DNA of 9,161 bases from JAUREX01 sp964472135 (lineage in GTDB: Bacteria; Pseudomonadota; Alphaproteobacteria; Rhodobacterales; Rhodobacteraceae): positions 1-9,161 of the forward strand of contig CAYYJB010000077.1 in assembly GCA_964472135.1 (NCBI GenBank), read 5' to 3'. This document shows, in pieces, positions 1 to 6,312 of this stretch. The translations under genes and the position numbers were made by a program. Position 1 is the stretch's first letter. Every line of letters starts with the position of its first letter. The notes under the pieces are model-generated. The model was not told the origin of the DNA, did no database searches, and worked only from the letters and a program-made list of their open reading frames with translations.

Positions 1-875
1 AGCACGCGCGCCATCGTCTCGCCCATGGCCGAGGGCGTGGGCGAGATGGTGATGCCAGCGGCCGAGAGGATCTCGACCTTTTCCTGCGCGCTCTCGCCGA
101 AGGCCGAGATGATCGCGCCCGCATGCCCCATCTTGCGCCCCTTGGGGGCCGAGAGGCCGGCGATATAGGCCACGACCGGCTTTTTCATCTTCGTGCGGAC
201 GTATTCGGCCGCCTCGGCCTCCTGCGGACCGCCGATCTCGCCGATCATCATCACCGCGTCGGTGCCCGGATCGGCCTCGAACAGCTCGAGGATGTCGCGG
301 AAGGACGAGCCGTTGATCGGATCGCCCCCGATCCCGACCGAGGTCGAGACGCCGATGCCGAGATCGTTCATCTGGCTTGCGGCCTCATAGCCGAGCGTGC
401 CCGAACGGCCGACGATGCCGATGCGGCCGGGCTTGTAGATGTGGGGCGGCATGATGCCCATGAACGACTTGCCCGGCGAGATGACGCCCGCGCAGTTCGG
501 CCCGATCAGCCGCATCTTGCGTTCGGCCGGATAGCGCTTGAGGAAGCGCTTGACGCGCATCATGTCCTGCGCGGGGATCCCGTCGGTGACGCAGACGGCG
601 GTGCGGATGCCGGCGTCGGCGGCCTCCATGATCGCGTCGGCGGCGAAGGGCGGGGGCACGAAGACAAGGCTCGCCTCGGCGCCCGTGGCCTCGACGGCCT
701 CGCGCACGGTGTTGAAGAGCGGCCGGTCGAGCAGCGTCTCGCCGCCCTTGCCGGGCGTCACCCCGCCCACGACGCGGGTGCCGTGGCGGATCATGTCGGC
801 GGCATGGAACTGGCCGATCCGGCCCGACATGCCCTGCACGATGATGGGGGTCGTCTCGTCGATGAGGATGGTCAT
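1..875 (-). CDS. mtkB: Malate-CoA ligase (malate thiokinase) subunit alpha, C-terminus cut by window edge
   Basis: This is the alpha subunit of an ADP-forming succinyl-CoA-synthetase-type ligase. Translation gives 291 residues before the left edge. An N-terminal CoA-binding Rossmann region (about 5-130) contains IIVQGMSGRIG at 11-21, where the phosphate loop lies, and LIGPNCAG at 123-130. The ligase half contains GRSGTLGYE (156-164) and GIGGDPINGSSF (181-192). The phosphohistidine is His251, in KMGHAGAII. MtkB proteins are about 296 residues as I recall them, so only a handful are missing. It starts 12 bases after the mtkA stop, so the two subunits are co-transcribed and probably coupled. I call it malate- rather than succinate-specific because of its operon with malyl-CoA lyase and the MtkA-like sequence of its partner. 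The alpha subunit alone could not exclude SucD. Confidence 0.88.
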   Translation of the reverse strand, partial: MTILIDETTPIIVQGMSGRIGQFHAADMIRHGTRVVGGVTPGKGGETLLDRPLFNTVREAVEATGAEASLVFVPPPFAADAIMEAADAGIRTAVCVTDGIPAQDMMRVKRFLKRYPAERKMRLIGPNCAGVISPGKSFMGIMPPHIYKPGRIGIVGRSGTLGYEAASQMNDLGIGVSTSVGIGGDPINGSSFRDILELFEADPGTDAVMMIGEIGGPQEAEAAEYVRTKMKKPVVAYIAGLSAPKGRKMGHAGAIISAFGESAQEKVEILSAAGITISPTPSAMGETMARV

Positions 876-887
876 GGCGGTTCCCTT

Positions 888-2060
888 TCAGGCGGCGATG
901 CGGTTGCGTGCCTCGACCGCCTTGGCGGCGGCATCGGCCAGCGTGTCGGCGGAGATGAGCGGCAGGCCCGAGGTGTCGACGATGCGCCGGCCTTCCTCGA
1001 CATTGGTGCCCGCCAGACGGACAACGACGGGCAGCGTCAGGCCCAGCTCGCGATAGGCCTTGACGACCCCCTCGGCGACCCAGTCGCAGCGGTTGATGCC
1101 CGCGAAGATGTTGACGAGGACGACCAGCACGTTGCGGTCGGCCAGCACCGTGCGGAAGGCGCGCACGACGCGCTCGGGGCTCGCGCCCCCGCCGATGTCG
1201 AGGAAGTTCGCCGGCTCTCCACCCGCGAGCTTGATCATGTCCATCGACGCCATGGCGAGGCCCGCGCCGTTGATGATGCAGCCGATGTCGCCATCGAGCC
1301 CGACATAGGACAGGCCGTGGTCGCCCGCCGCACTCTCGCGCGGGTCCTCCTGGCTGCGGTCGCGCAACTCGGCGATCTCTGGCCGGCGGAACAGCGCGTT
1401 GGTGTCGAAGCTCATCTTGGCGTCGAGCGCCACGAGGTCGCCCTTGCCGGTGATGACGAGGGGGTTGATCTCGACCATCGTCGCGTCGAGGTCGCGATAG
1501 GCGCGGTAGCAGGCCCGCAGGATCGTGACCATCTGCGCGATCTGCCCGCCCCTGAGGCCGAGCGCGAAGGCAAGCTCGCGCGCCTGATACTCCGCAAGGC
1601 CCACCGCCGGGTCGACGACCATGCGCCGCAGGCTCGCGGGGTCGCTGACGGCGAGATCCTCGATCTCCATCCCCCCATGCGCCGAGGCGACGATCATGAT
1701 GCGCTCGGATTTGCGGTCGAGCACGAAGCCGAGATAGAGTTCCTGCGCGATGTCAGAGGCACTCTCGACCCAGATGCGATATACGCCCTTGCCGTTCGCA
1801 TCGGTCTGCTTGGTCACGAGCTGGCGGCCAAATAGGGTGGCGGCGAAGTCGCGCACCTCCTCCTCGGTCCGGCAGAACTTCACCCCGCCGGCGGCACCCC
1901 GCCCGCCCGAATGGATCTGCGCCTTGACGACCCAGCCCGATCCGCCGAGTTCGCGGGCGCGATAGCCCGCCTGCTCGGGGCTGTAGGCGAGCCCCCCGCG
2001 CGGCACCGGCACGCCGAAGCGGGATAGGATTTCCTTGGCCTGATATTCGTGGATGTCCAT
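888..2060 (-). CDS. mtkA: Malate-CoA ligase (malate thiokinase) subunit beta
   Basis: This 390-residue protein is the nucleotide-binding beta subunit that, with MtkB, makes L-malyl-CoA from malate, CoA and ATP. It has an ATP-grasp domain (about 1-225): MDIHEYQAKE at the N-terminus, a nucleotide-binding segment VVKAQIHSGGRG (44-55), and the Mg-binding MVEINPL (195-201) plus LDAKMSFD (212-219). A CoA-ligase domain follows, with INGAGLAM (263-270), GGEPANFLDIGGGAS (280-294) and NIFAGINRCDWVAEGV (317-332). The last block and the overall sequence match my memory of Methylobacterium MtkA much more closely than SucC, which has NIFGGI-RCD and different surroundings. The start at 2060 is preceded by AGGAG six bases upstream. 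It lies 22 bases after the mclA stop in the same operon. Substrate preference is inferred, and some dual activity on succinate cannot be excluded. Confidence 0.9.
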   Translation of the reverse strand: MDIHEYQAKEILSRFGVPVPRGGLAYSPEQAGYRARELGGSGWVVKAQIHSGGRGAAGGVKFCRTEEEVRDFAATLFGRQLVTKQTDANGKGVYRIWVESASDIAQELYLGFVLDRKSERIMIVASAHGGMEIEDLAVSDPASLRRMVVDPAVGLAEYQARELAFALGLRGGQIAQMVTILRACYRAYRDLDATMVEINPLVITGKGDLVALDAKMSFDTNALFRRPEIAELRDRSQEDPRESAAGDHGLSYVGLDGDIGCIINGAGLAMASMDMIKLAGGEPANFLDIGGGASPERVVRAFRTVLADRNVLVVLVNIFAGINRCDWVAEGVVKAYRELGLTLPVVVRLAGTNVEEGRRIVDTSGLPLISADTLADAAAKAVEARNRIAA

Positions 2061-2082
2061 GATCTGCTCCTGCGCTCAGGGT

Positions 2083-3027
2083 TCAGTGGCTGCGGGCGGC
2101 GATGGCGTCGGCGAGAACGAGGACGTTGCGCGCCATCTTCTCGGAGGCCGCATCGATCATCTTGCCGTCGAGGGCGGCGGCGCCGCGCCCCTCGGCCTCG
2201 GCCTTGCGCAATTCCTCGATGATGCGGCGGGCGCGCGTCACTTCGGATTCAGGCGGGCTGAAGACCTCGTTCGCGAGCGCGACCTGCGAGGGGTGGATGG
2301 CCCATTTGCCTTCGCAGCCAAGCGCGGCCGCGCGGCGGGCGCCGTCCTTGTAGCCCTCGGGGTCGGAGAAGTCGCCGAAGGGGCCGTCGATCGCGCGCAG
2401 GCCATAGGCGCGGCACGCCACCACCATGCGCGAGATCGCCGCGTGCCACTGATCGCCCGGATAGTTGGGGTTGAGGCCGCCGATGTTGACCGTGCGCGCC
2501 CGCATCGAGGCGGCGTAATCCGCGACCCCGAAATGCAGCGCCTCGAGCCGTCCGCCGAAGCGGGCGATGTCCTCGACATTGGCCATGCCGAGCGCGGTCT
2601 CGATCAGCGCCTCGAGGCCGACGCGCGTCGTCAGGCCCTTGCCCTGCTCGATCTGGTTGACCATCGCCTCGACCATGTAGAGGTCGGCCGGCACGCCCAC
2701 CTTGGGCACGAGGAGCGTATGAACGCGCGAACCCGCCTGCTCCATGACGTCGACGACGTCGCGATACATGTAATGCGTGTCGAGCCCGTTGATCCGCACC
2801 GAGACGGTCTTGCCCTTCGCCGCCCAGTCGATGTCGTTGAGCGCCTGGATCGCGTTCTTGCGCGCCTGCTCCTTTTCGGGGGGCGCGACCGCGTCCTCGA
2901 GGTCGAGAAAGACGTAATCGGCGGGGCCGGTCGCGGCCTTGTCGATCATGGTCGGGTTCGACGCGGGGACGGCGAGTTCCGAGCGCTGCAGGCGCTGGCG
3001 GCGGAGCGGGTGGAGGGTGTGGCTCAT
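2083..3027 (-). CDS. mclA: L-malyl-CoA / beta-methylmalyl-CoA lyase (HpcH/CitE family)
   Basis: This 314-residue CitE-like TIM-barrel lyase reversibly cleaves L-malyl-CoA to acetyl-CoA and glyoxylate; relatives also act on beta-methylmalyl-CoA. Visible landmarks are RSELAVPASNP (15-25), VFLDLEDAVAP (39-49), VRINGLDTHYMYRD (77-90), LVPKVGVP (106-113), LEALIETALGMANV (138-151), HFGVADYAAS (165-174), DGPFGDFSDPEGY (214-226) and GKWAIHPSQ (240-248). Arg78, Glu143, Asp170 and Asp292 align by my reading with the catalytic Arg76, Glu141, Asp168 and Asp299 of Rhodobacter sphaeroides Mcl1. The protein is closest in style to the serine-cycle MclA of Methylobacterium, but a loop after residue 188 is about nine residues shorter than in R. 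sphaeroides Mcl1. I chose the ATG at 3027 rather than the upstream 3084 because AGGAA sits seven bases before it and family alignments begin here. It is the first gene of the mclA-mtkA-mtkB operon. Confidence 0.92.
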   Translation of the reverse strand: MSHTLHPLRRQRLQRSELAVPASNPTMIDKAATGPADYVFLDLEDAVAPPEKEQARKNAIQALNDIDWAAKGKTVSVRINGLDTHYMYRDVVDVMEQAGSRVHTLLVPKVGVPADLYMVEAMVNQIEQGKGLTTRVGLEALIETALGMANVEDIARFGGRLEALHFGVADYAASMRARTVNIGGLNPNYPGDQWHAAISRMVVACRAYGLRAIDGPFGDFSDPEGYKDGARRAAALGCEGKWAIHPSQVALANEVFSPPESEVTRARRIIEELRKAEAEGRGAAALDGKMIDAASEKMARNVLVLADAIAARSH

Positions 3028-3103
3028 GGCAATGTTCCTGTGGGGCGTGTAGCTGCGACATGACACCGCAGCGCCGAAACGCAAAGCGAAAGCGGGTTCT
3101 GCT

Positions 3104-3160
3104 GTGAATGCACGGATTTACAAAACTTATGATTTGTAATAGTGTAAATTTGACAAGAGA
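3104..3160. promoter_or_regulatory. AT-rich divergent promoter/operator with inverted repeat TTACAAA-N8-TTTGTAA
   Basis: Between the divergent mclA and ScfR genes is an AT-rich patch that stands out sharply from its GC-rich surroundings. It contains a perfect 7-base inverted repeat: TTACAAA at 3118-3124 and TTTGTAA at 3133-3139, separated by 8 bases. The left arm extends to TTTACAAA (3117-3124). A further related half, TGTAAATTTG, follows at 3143. ScfR-family regulators are known to bind TTTGCAAA-like elements, and TTTACAAA differs from that at one base. The palindrome centre is about 40 bases from the regulator ATG and about 101 from the mclA ATG, suiting autoregulation plus control of the operon. 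A good minus-10-like TATGAT (plus strand, 3128-3133) lies between the arms, but its minus-35 is weak. Alternatives are TTTACA (3117) on plus and TTGTCA (complement of 3151-3156) on minus. Exact promoters are not assigned. Confidence 0.7.
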
Positions 3161-3168
3161 GTGACGCG

Positions 3169-4572
3169 ATGCGCAAGACCTTCATCGGCCCGCAATTGCG
3201 GCGCCTGCGGCTCGAGCGGTCCGAGACGCAGGGCCAGATGGCGCGCGCGCTCGGGATCAGCGCGTCCTATGTCAACCTGCTCGAGAACAACGAACGCTCG
3301 GTCTCGGTGCCGGTCATGCTGCGCCTCTTCGAGGTCTACGGCGTCGACTGGCGCGACATCGCCGAAGAGGATTCGACCCGCCAGCTGTCGGACCTGCGCG
3401 CGGTGCTGCAGGATCCGCTGCTTGCCGATGCGCGGGTCGATCTGGCGCAGTTGCGCGCCGCGATCGTCCACGCCCCGGGCGTCGCGGATGCGCTGATCCG
3501 GCTCCATCGCGCCCATCAGGCCCAGACCGATCAGCTCCTCGCACTGAGCGAGACGGCCGAACCCCAGGGCATCGCGCCCTCGCCCGAGGCGGCCGTGCAC
3601 GATGTCTTTCGCCGCAACCGCAACCATTTCCGCGAGATCGAGGAAGCCGCCGAACGGTTCTGGACCGATGAAGGCCGCCCCGATCCGGACGAGACCTATG
3701 GCGCGCTGAAGCGCCGGTTGCTCGCCCATCAGGGCGCGCGGGTGCGCCTGATGCGCGTCGATGAGATGCCCGGCACGCTGCGCCGCTATGACGAATTGCG
3801 CCGCGAGATCCAGCTCTCCGAGGCGCTCGACCATTCGAACCGCATCTTTCAGCTTGCCCACATGGCCGGGCTGCTCGAACGGCGCCAGCTGCTCGATGCG
3901 ATCGTGGGGCGCTCGGGCGTGGGCGATCCGCACGGCACCGCGCGGCTGCGGGTCGAGCTTGCGAATTACTTCGCGGCCGCGCTCCTCATGCCCTATGGCG
4001 CCTTCCTCGCCGAGGCGCAGGCATCGCGCTACGATTTCGACCACCTCGCCACGCGCTTTGGCGTCAGCTTCGAGCAGGCCTGCCACCGGGTCACCACGCT
4101 CCAGCGCGAGGGGGCGCTGGGTGTGCCGTTCTTCTTCCTGCGCATCGACCGCAGCGGCAACGTGACCAAGCGCTTCAACGCCACGGACTTTCATCTGGCC
4201 GAATACGGCGGCGCCTGCCCGCGGCTCGATGTCAACCTCGCGTTTCGCACGCCGGGGCGGATCGTGCCGCAATTCGTGGAGATGCCCGACCGCAGCCAGT
4301 ATTTCGTGCTCGCGCGCACCGTCGGCCGTCCGACCTGGCGCCACCAGAACGAGGATAACAGCCTTGCCGTCGCGATGGGCTGCGCGATCGAGCATGTCGA
4401 CCAGATCGGCTATGCCCGGCCCTTCGCCCTTTCGGGGGCGCAGATGACGCCGATCGGGATCAACTGCCGCGTCTGCCCCCGCACGGGCTGCGAGCAGCGC
4501 GCCCATCAGGCCGTCGTCGCGACCCGCCCGGTCGACGAGAACCGCCGCGGCGCGACCCGCTACGAGGCCTGA
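3169..4572 (+). CDS. ScfR-family short-chain fatty-acyl-CoA transcriptional regulator (XRE HTH, PccR/RamB-like)
   Basis: This is a 467-residue DNA-binding regulator. Residues about 6-64 form an XRE/Cro helix-turn-helix (GPQLRRLRLERSETQ, then ALGISASYVNLLENNERSVS). The middle (about 150-320) resembles the degenerate IrrE/ImmA-like domain of ScfR proteins. Its former metalloprotease helix reads FQLAHMAG (227-234) without an HExxH motif, followed by ANYFAAALLMPYGAF (265-279), typical of the family. The C-terminal region has GACPRLDVN (348-356) and a cysteine cluster Cys433, Cys436 and Cys441. Family members PccR, RamB and MccR sense short-chain acyl-CoAs and control propionyl-CoA, acetate or methylcitrate metabolism. 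Divergent placement from mclA-mtkAB and the operator-like repeat suggest it controls that operon and itself. The inducer is unknown; acetyl-CoA, propionyl-CoA or a malyl-CoA-type ester are guesses. The ATG at 3169 has a purine-rich AAGAGAG seven bases upstream. Confidence 0.88.
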   Translation: MRKTFIGPQLRRLRLERSETQGQMARALGISASYVNLLENNERSVSVPVMLRLFEVYGVDWRDIAEEDSTRQLSDLRAVLQDPLLADARVDLAQLRAAIVHAPGVADALIRLHRAHQAQTDQLLALSETAEPQGIAPSPEAAVHDVFRRNRNHFREIEEAAERFWTDEGRPDPDETYGALKRRLLAHQGARVRLMRVDEMPGTLRRYDELRREIQLSEALDHSNRIFQLAHMAGLLERRQLLDAIVGRSGVGDPHGTARLRVELANYFAAALLMPYGAFLAEAQASRYDFDHLATRFGVSFEQACHRVTTLQREGALGVPFFFLRIDRSGNVTKRFNATDFHLAEYGGACPRLDVNLAFRTPGRIVPQFVEMPDRSQYFVLARTVGRPTWRHQNEDNSLAVAMGCAIEHVDQIGYARPFALSGAQMTPIGINCRVCPRTGCEQRAHQAVVATRPVDENRRGATRYEA

Positions 4573-5565
4573 TCAGCCGAGCCCCGCGGCGCGGAAGAGC
4601 GCGCGGAGTTCCGTCTCGGGCCGCGCGCCGACGTGGCTGATGACCTCGGCCGCCGCGATGCAGCCCATCCGCCCCGCCACCGCGAGCGGCGCCCCCGTCG
4701 CGAGGCCATAGAGGAAGCCCGCCGCGAACTGGTCGCCCGCCCCCGTCGCATCGACCGGCTGGATGCGGTGGACCGGCACCTCGATGCGCCCCTCGGCCGC
4801 GCCGATCAGCACCACATCGGCGCCCGAGCGCGTGCAGACCACCAGCGGGCATTCCGCCGCCGCCTGCGCCAGCGCAGAATCGAGGTCGGCCGTCTGATAG
4901 AGCGCCTGCCATTCGTGTTCGTTGCCGAGCACGAAGCCGAGGCCCCCCGCGATCAGCGCGCGGAAATCGGACCGGTGGCGGTTGACGCAGAAGGGATCCG
5001 ACAGCGTGATGCCCGCCTGCCCGCCCCCCGCCCGGCAGGCCGCGGCGGCGGCGCGAAAGGCGGCCTTGCCCGGATCCTTGTCGAAGAGATAGCCCTCGAG
5101 AAAGAGGAACCGCGCCGCGCCCGCGACGGCCGGATCGACATCTGCCGGCCCCACCTCGGCCGAGATGCCGAGATAGGTGTTCATCGACCGCTCGCCATCC
5201 GCGCCCACGAAGATCATGCTGCGCGAGGTGGGCAGGCTTGCCCCCCGCACCGGCGGGTTCGGGAAATCCGTCCCCTCGGCCGCGAGTGCCGCGACATAGA
5301 ACCGCCCGAGCGCGTCATCCGCCACCCGCCCGATGAAGGCCGTCCGCAGCCCGAGGTTGCCCACCCCCGCGATCGTGTTTCCGACCGACCCGCCCGGGAT
5401 CTCGCGCTGGCCGGACATGGCCGAATAGAGCGTCTCGGCGCGGTCGCGCTCGATCAGCTGCATGATGCCCTTCTCGATCCCCATCCGCGCGAGGAAATCA
5501 TCCCCCCCCGGCGCGATCACATCGACGATGGCATTGCCGATCCCGGCGACGTCATAGCGGCTCAT
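4573..5565 (-). CDS. PfkB-family carbohydrate/nucleoside kinase (adenosine-kinase-like)
   Basis: This 330-residue ribokinase-fold kinase transfers phosphate from ATP to a sugar or nucleoside hydroxyl. The N-terminus VAGIGNAIVDVIA (6-18) and the glycine-rich GGSVGNTIAGVGNLG (58-72) form the substrate side. The PfkB signature 2, DATGAGDQFAAGFLYG (272-287), holds the anion hole and the catalytic base Asp278. NEHE at 215-218 is the usual metal and phosphate-contact motif. Alphaproteobacterial proteins of this look are often annotated adenosine kinase, which fits the GNAIVD start, but the substrate cannot be fixed from sequence. I chose the ATG at 5565, which overlaps the nth stop as ATGA, over longer in-frame extensions that run into nth. 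Its stop abuts the stop of the convergent ScfR gene. Translation probably depends on ribosomes finishing nth. Confidence 0.85.
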   Translation of the reverse strand: MSRYDVAGIGNAIVDVIAPGGDDFLARMGIEKGIMQLIERDRAETLYSAMSGQREIPGGSVGNTIAGVGNLGLRTAFIGRVADDALGRFYVAALAAEGTDFPNPPVRGASLPTSRSMIFVGADGERSMNTYLGISAEVGPADVDPAVAGAARFLFLEGYLFDKDPGKAAFRAAAAACRAGGGQAGITLSDPFCVNRHRSDFRALIAGGLGFVLGNEHEWQALYQTADLDSALAQAAAECPLVVCTRSGADVVLIGAAEGRIEVPVHRIQPVDATGAGDQFAAGFLYGLATGAPLAVAGRMGCIAAAEVISHVGARPETELRALFRAAGLG

Positions 5566-6206
5566 GCGGTCTTTCCTTCGAAGGGGCAGAGGTCGGAGAT
5601 CGGGCAGGTGCGGCATTTCGGGGCGCGCGCGGTGCAGACATAGCGCCCGTGCAGGATCAGCCAGTGGTGGGCGTGGTGCTGGAATTCGGCCGGGACATGA
5701 TCCTCGATCGCGCGCTCGACCGCGACCACGTCGCGCCCCGGCGCGATGCCGGTGCGGTTGCCGACGCGGAAGATGTGCGTGTCGACCGCCTGCGCCGGCA
5801 TCCCGAACCACATGTTGAGGACGACGTTCGCCGTCTTGCGCCCCACCCCCGGCAGCGCCTGCAACGCCGCGCGGGATGAGGGGACCTCGCCGCCGTGTTC
5901 ATCGACGAGGATGCGCGAGAGCTTCATGACGTTGCGCGCCTTGGTGCGGAAAAGGCCGATGGTGCGGATCGCCTCGGTCAGCGCCTCCTCGCCCAGATCG
6001 AGCATCTCCTGCGGGGTGCGGACGCGCTCGAACAGCGGGCGGGTCGCGCGGTTAACGCCCGCATCCGTCGCCTGCGCCGACAGCGCCACCGCGACGAGCA
6101 GCGTGAAGGCGTTGACGTGGTGCAACTCTCCCTTGGGTTCCGGGTTCGATGCCCGGAACCGCTCGAATACCGCCCGCAGGCCACTGTAATGCATTTGCGC
6201 CGTCAT
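5562..6206 (-). CDS. nth: Endonuclease III (DNA glycosylase/AP lyase)
   Basis: This is a 214-residue base-excision-repair enzyme that removes oxidised pyrimidines and cleaves the resulting abasic site. The helix-hairpin-helix motif LPGVGRKTANVV (118-129) contains the catalytic Lys124. VDTHIFRVGNR (141-151) supplies the catalytic Asp142. The C-terminal iron-sulphur loop has Cys191, Cys198, Cys201 and Cys207 in the classic C-X6-C-X2-C-X5-C spacing, so the [4Fe-4S] cluster should form. The frame is open up to 6314, but I start at 6206 because MTAQMHYSGLRAVF aligns with the usual N-terminus and the length matches the family. The purine run AGAAGGGG lies rather close to that ATG, so a GTG 15 bases upstream is a possible alternative. 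It is the first gene of a two-gene unit with the PfkB kinase and is divergent from the methyltransferase gene. Confidence 0.95.
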   Translation of the reverse strand: MTAQMHYSGLRAVFERFRASNPEPKGELHHVNAFTLLVAVALSAQATDAGVNRATRPLFERVRTPQEMLDLGEEALTEAIRTIGLFRTKARNVMKLSRILVDEHGGEVPSSRAALQALPGVGRKTANVVLNMWFGMPAQAVDTHIFRVGNRTGIAPGRDVVAVERAIEDHVPAEFQHHAHHWLILHGRYVCTARAPKCRTCPISDLCPFEGKTA

Positions 6207-6312
6207 TCCCCTTCTCTGCACCCTCGCGCGCGGCAGGGCAACGGGCGAATGCGCAGCTTTCGGGTCGCGCGCGCGGGCGCGGCGCGCTATCGGTCGGGGC
6301 GCGGAGGCAGGC

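Noticed and set aside
123..1835. A 570-codon open frame on the plus strand, antisense to mtkB and mtkA.
   Set aside because: It is the mirror frame of GC-rich coding DNA. The translation is rich in Arg, Asp, His and Ala with no domain signature, and the minus strand encodes two clear enzymes.
888..2060. Succinyl-CoA synthetase (sucCD) as an alternative identity for the ligase pair.
   Set aside because: The NIFAGINRCDWVAEGV block, the N-terminal half and the operon with malyl-CoA lyase fit malate thiokinase better; no TCA-cycle genes such as sucAB or mdh are next to it here.
3127..4506. A 459-codon minus-strand open frame opposite the ScfR gene.
   Set aside because: Low-complexity antisense shadow with no recognisable motif; the plus strand has an intact regulator with HTH and family motifs.
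5566..5811. A longer N-terminus for the PfkB kinase, reading upstream to 5811.
   Set aside because: The extension lies entirely within nth in another frame and looks like shadow sequence; the family N-terminus begins at 5565.
6248..6255. AATGCGCA upstream of the methyltransferase gene, one base off the E. coli Ada box AAAGCGCA.
   Set aside because: An 8-base near match in GC-rich DNA is expected by chance, and this protein lacks the Ada zinc domain that contacts that box.
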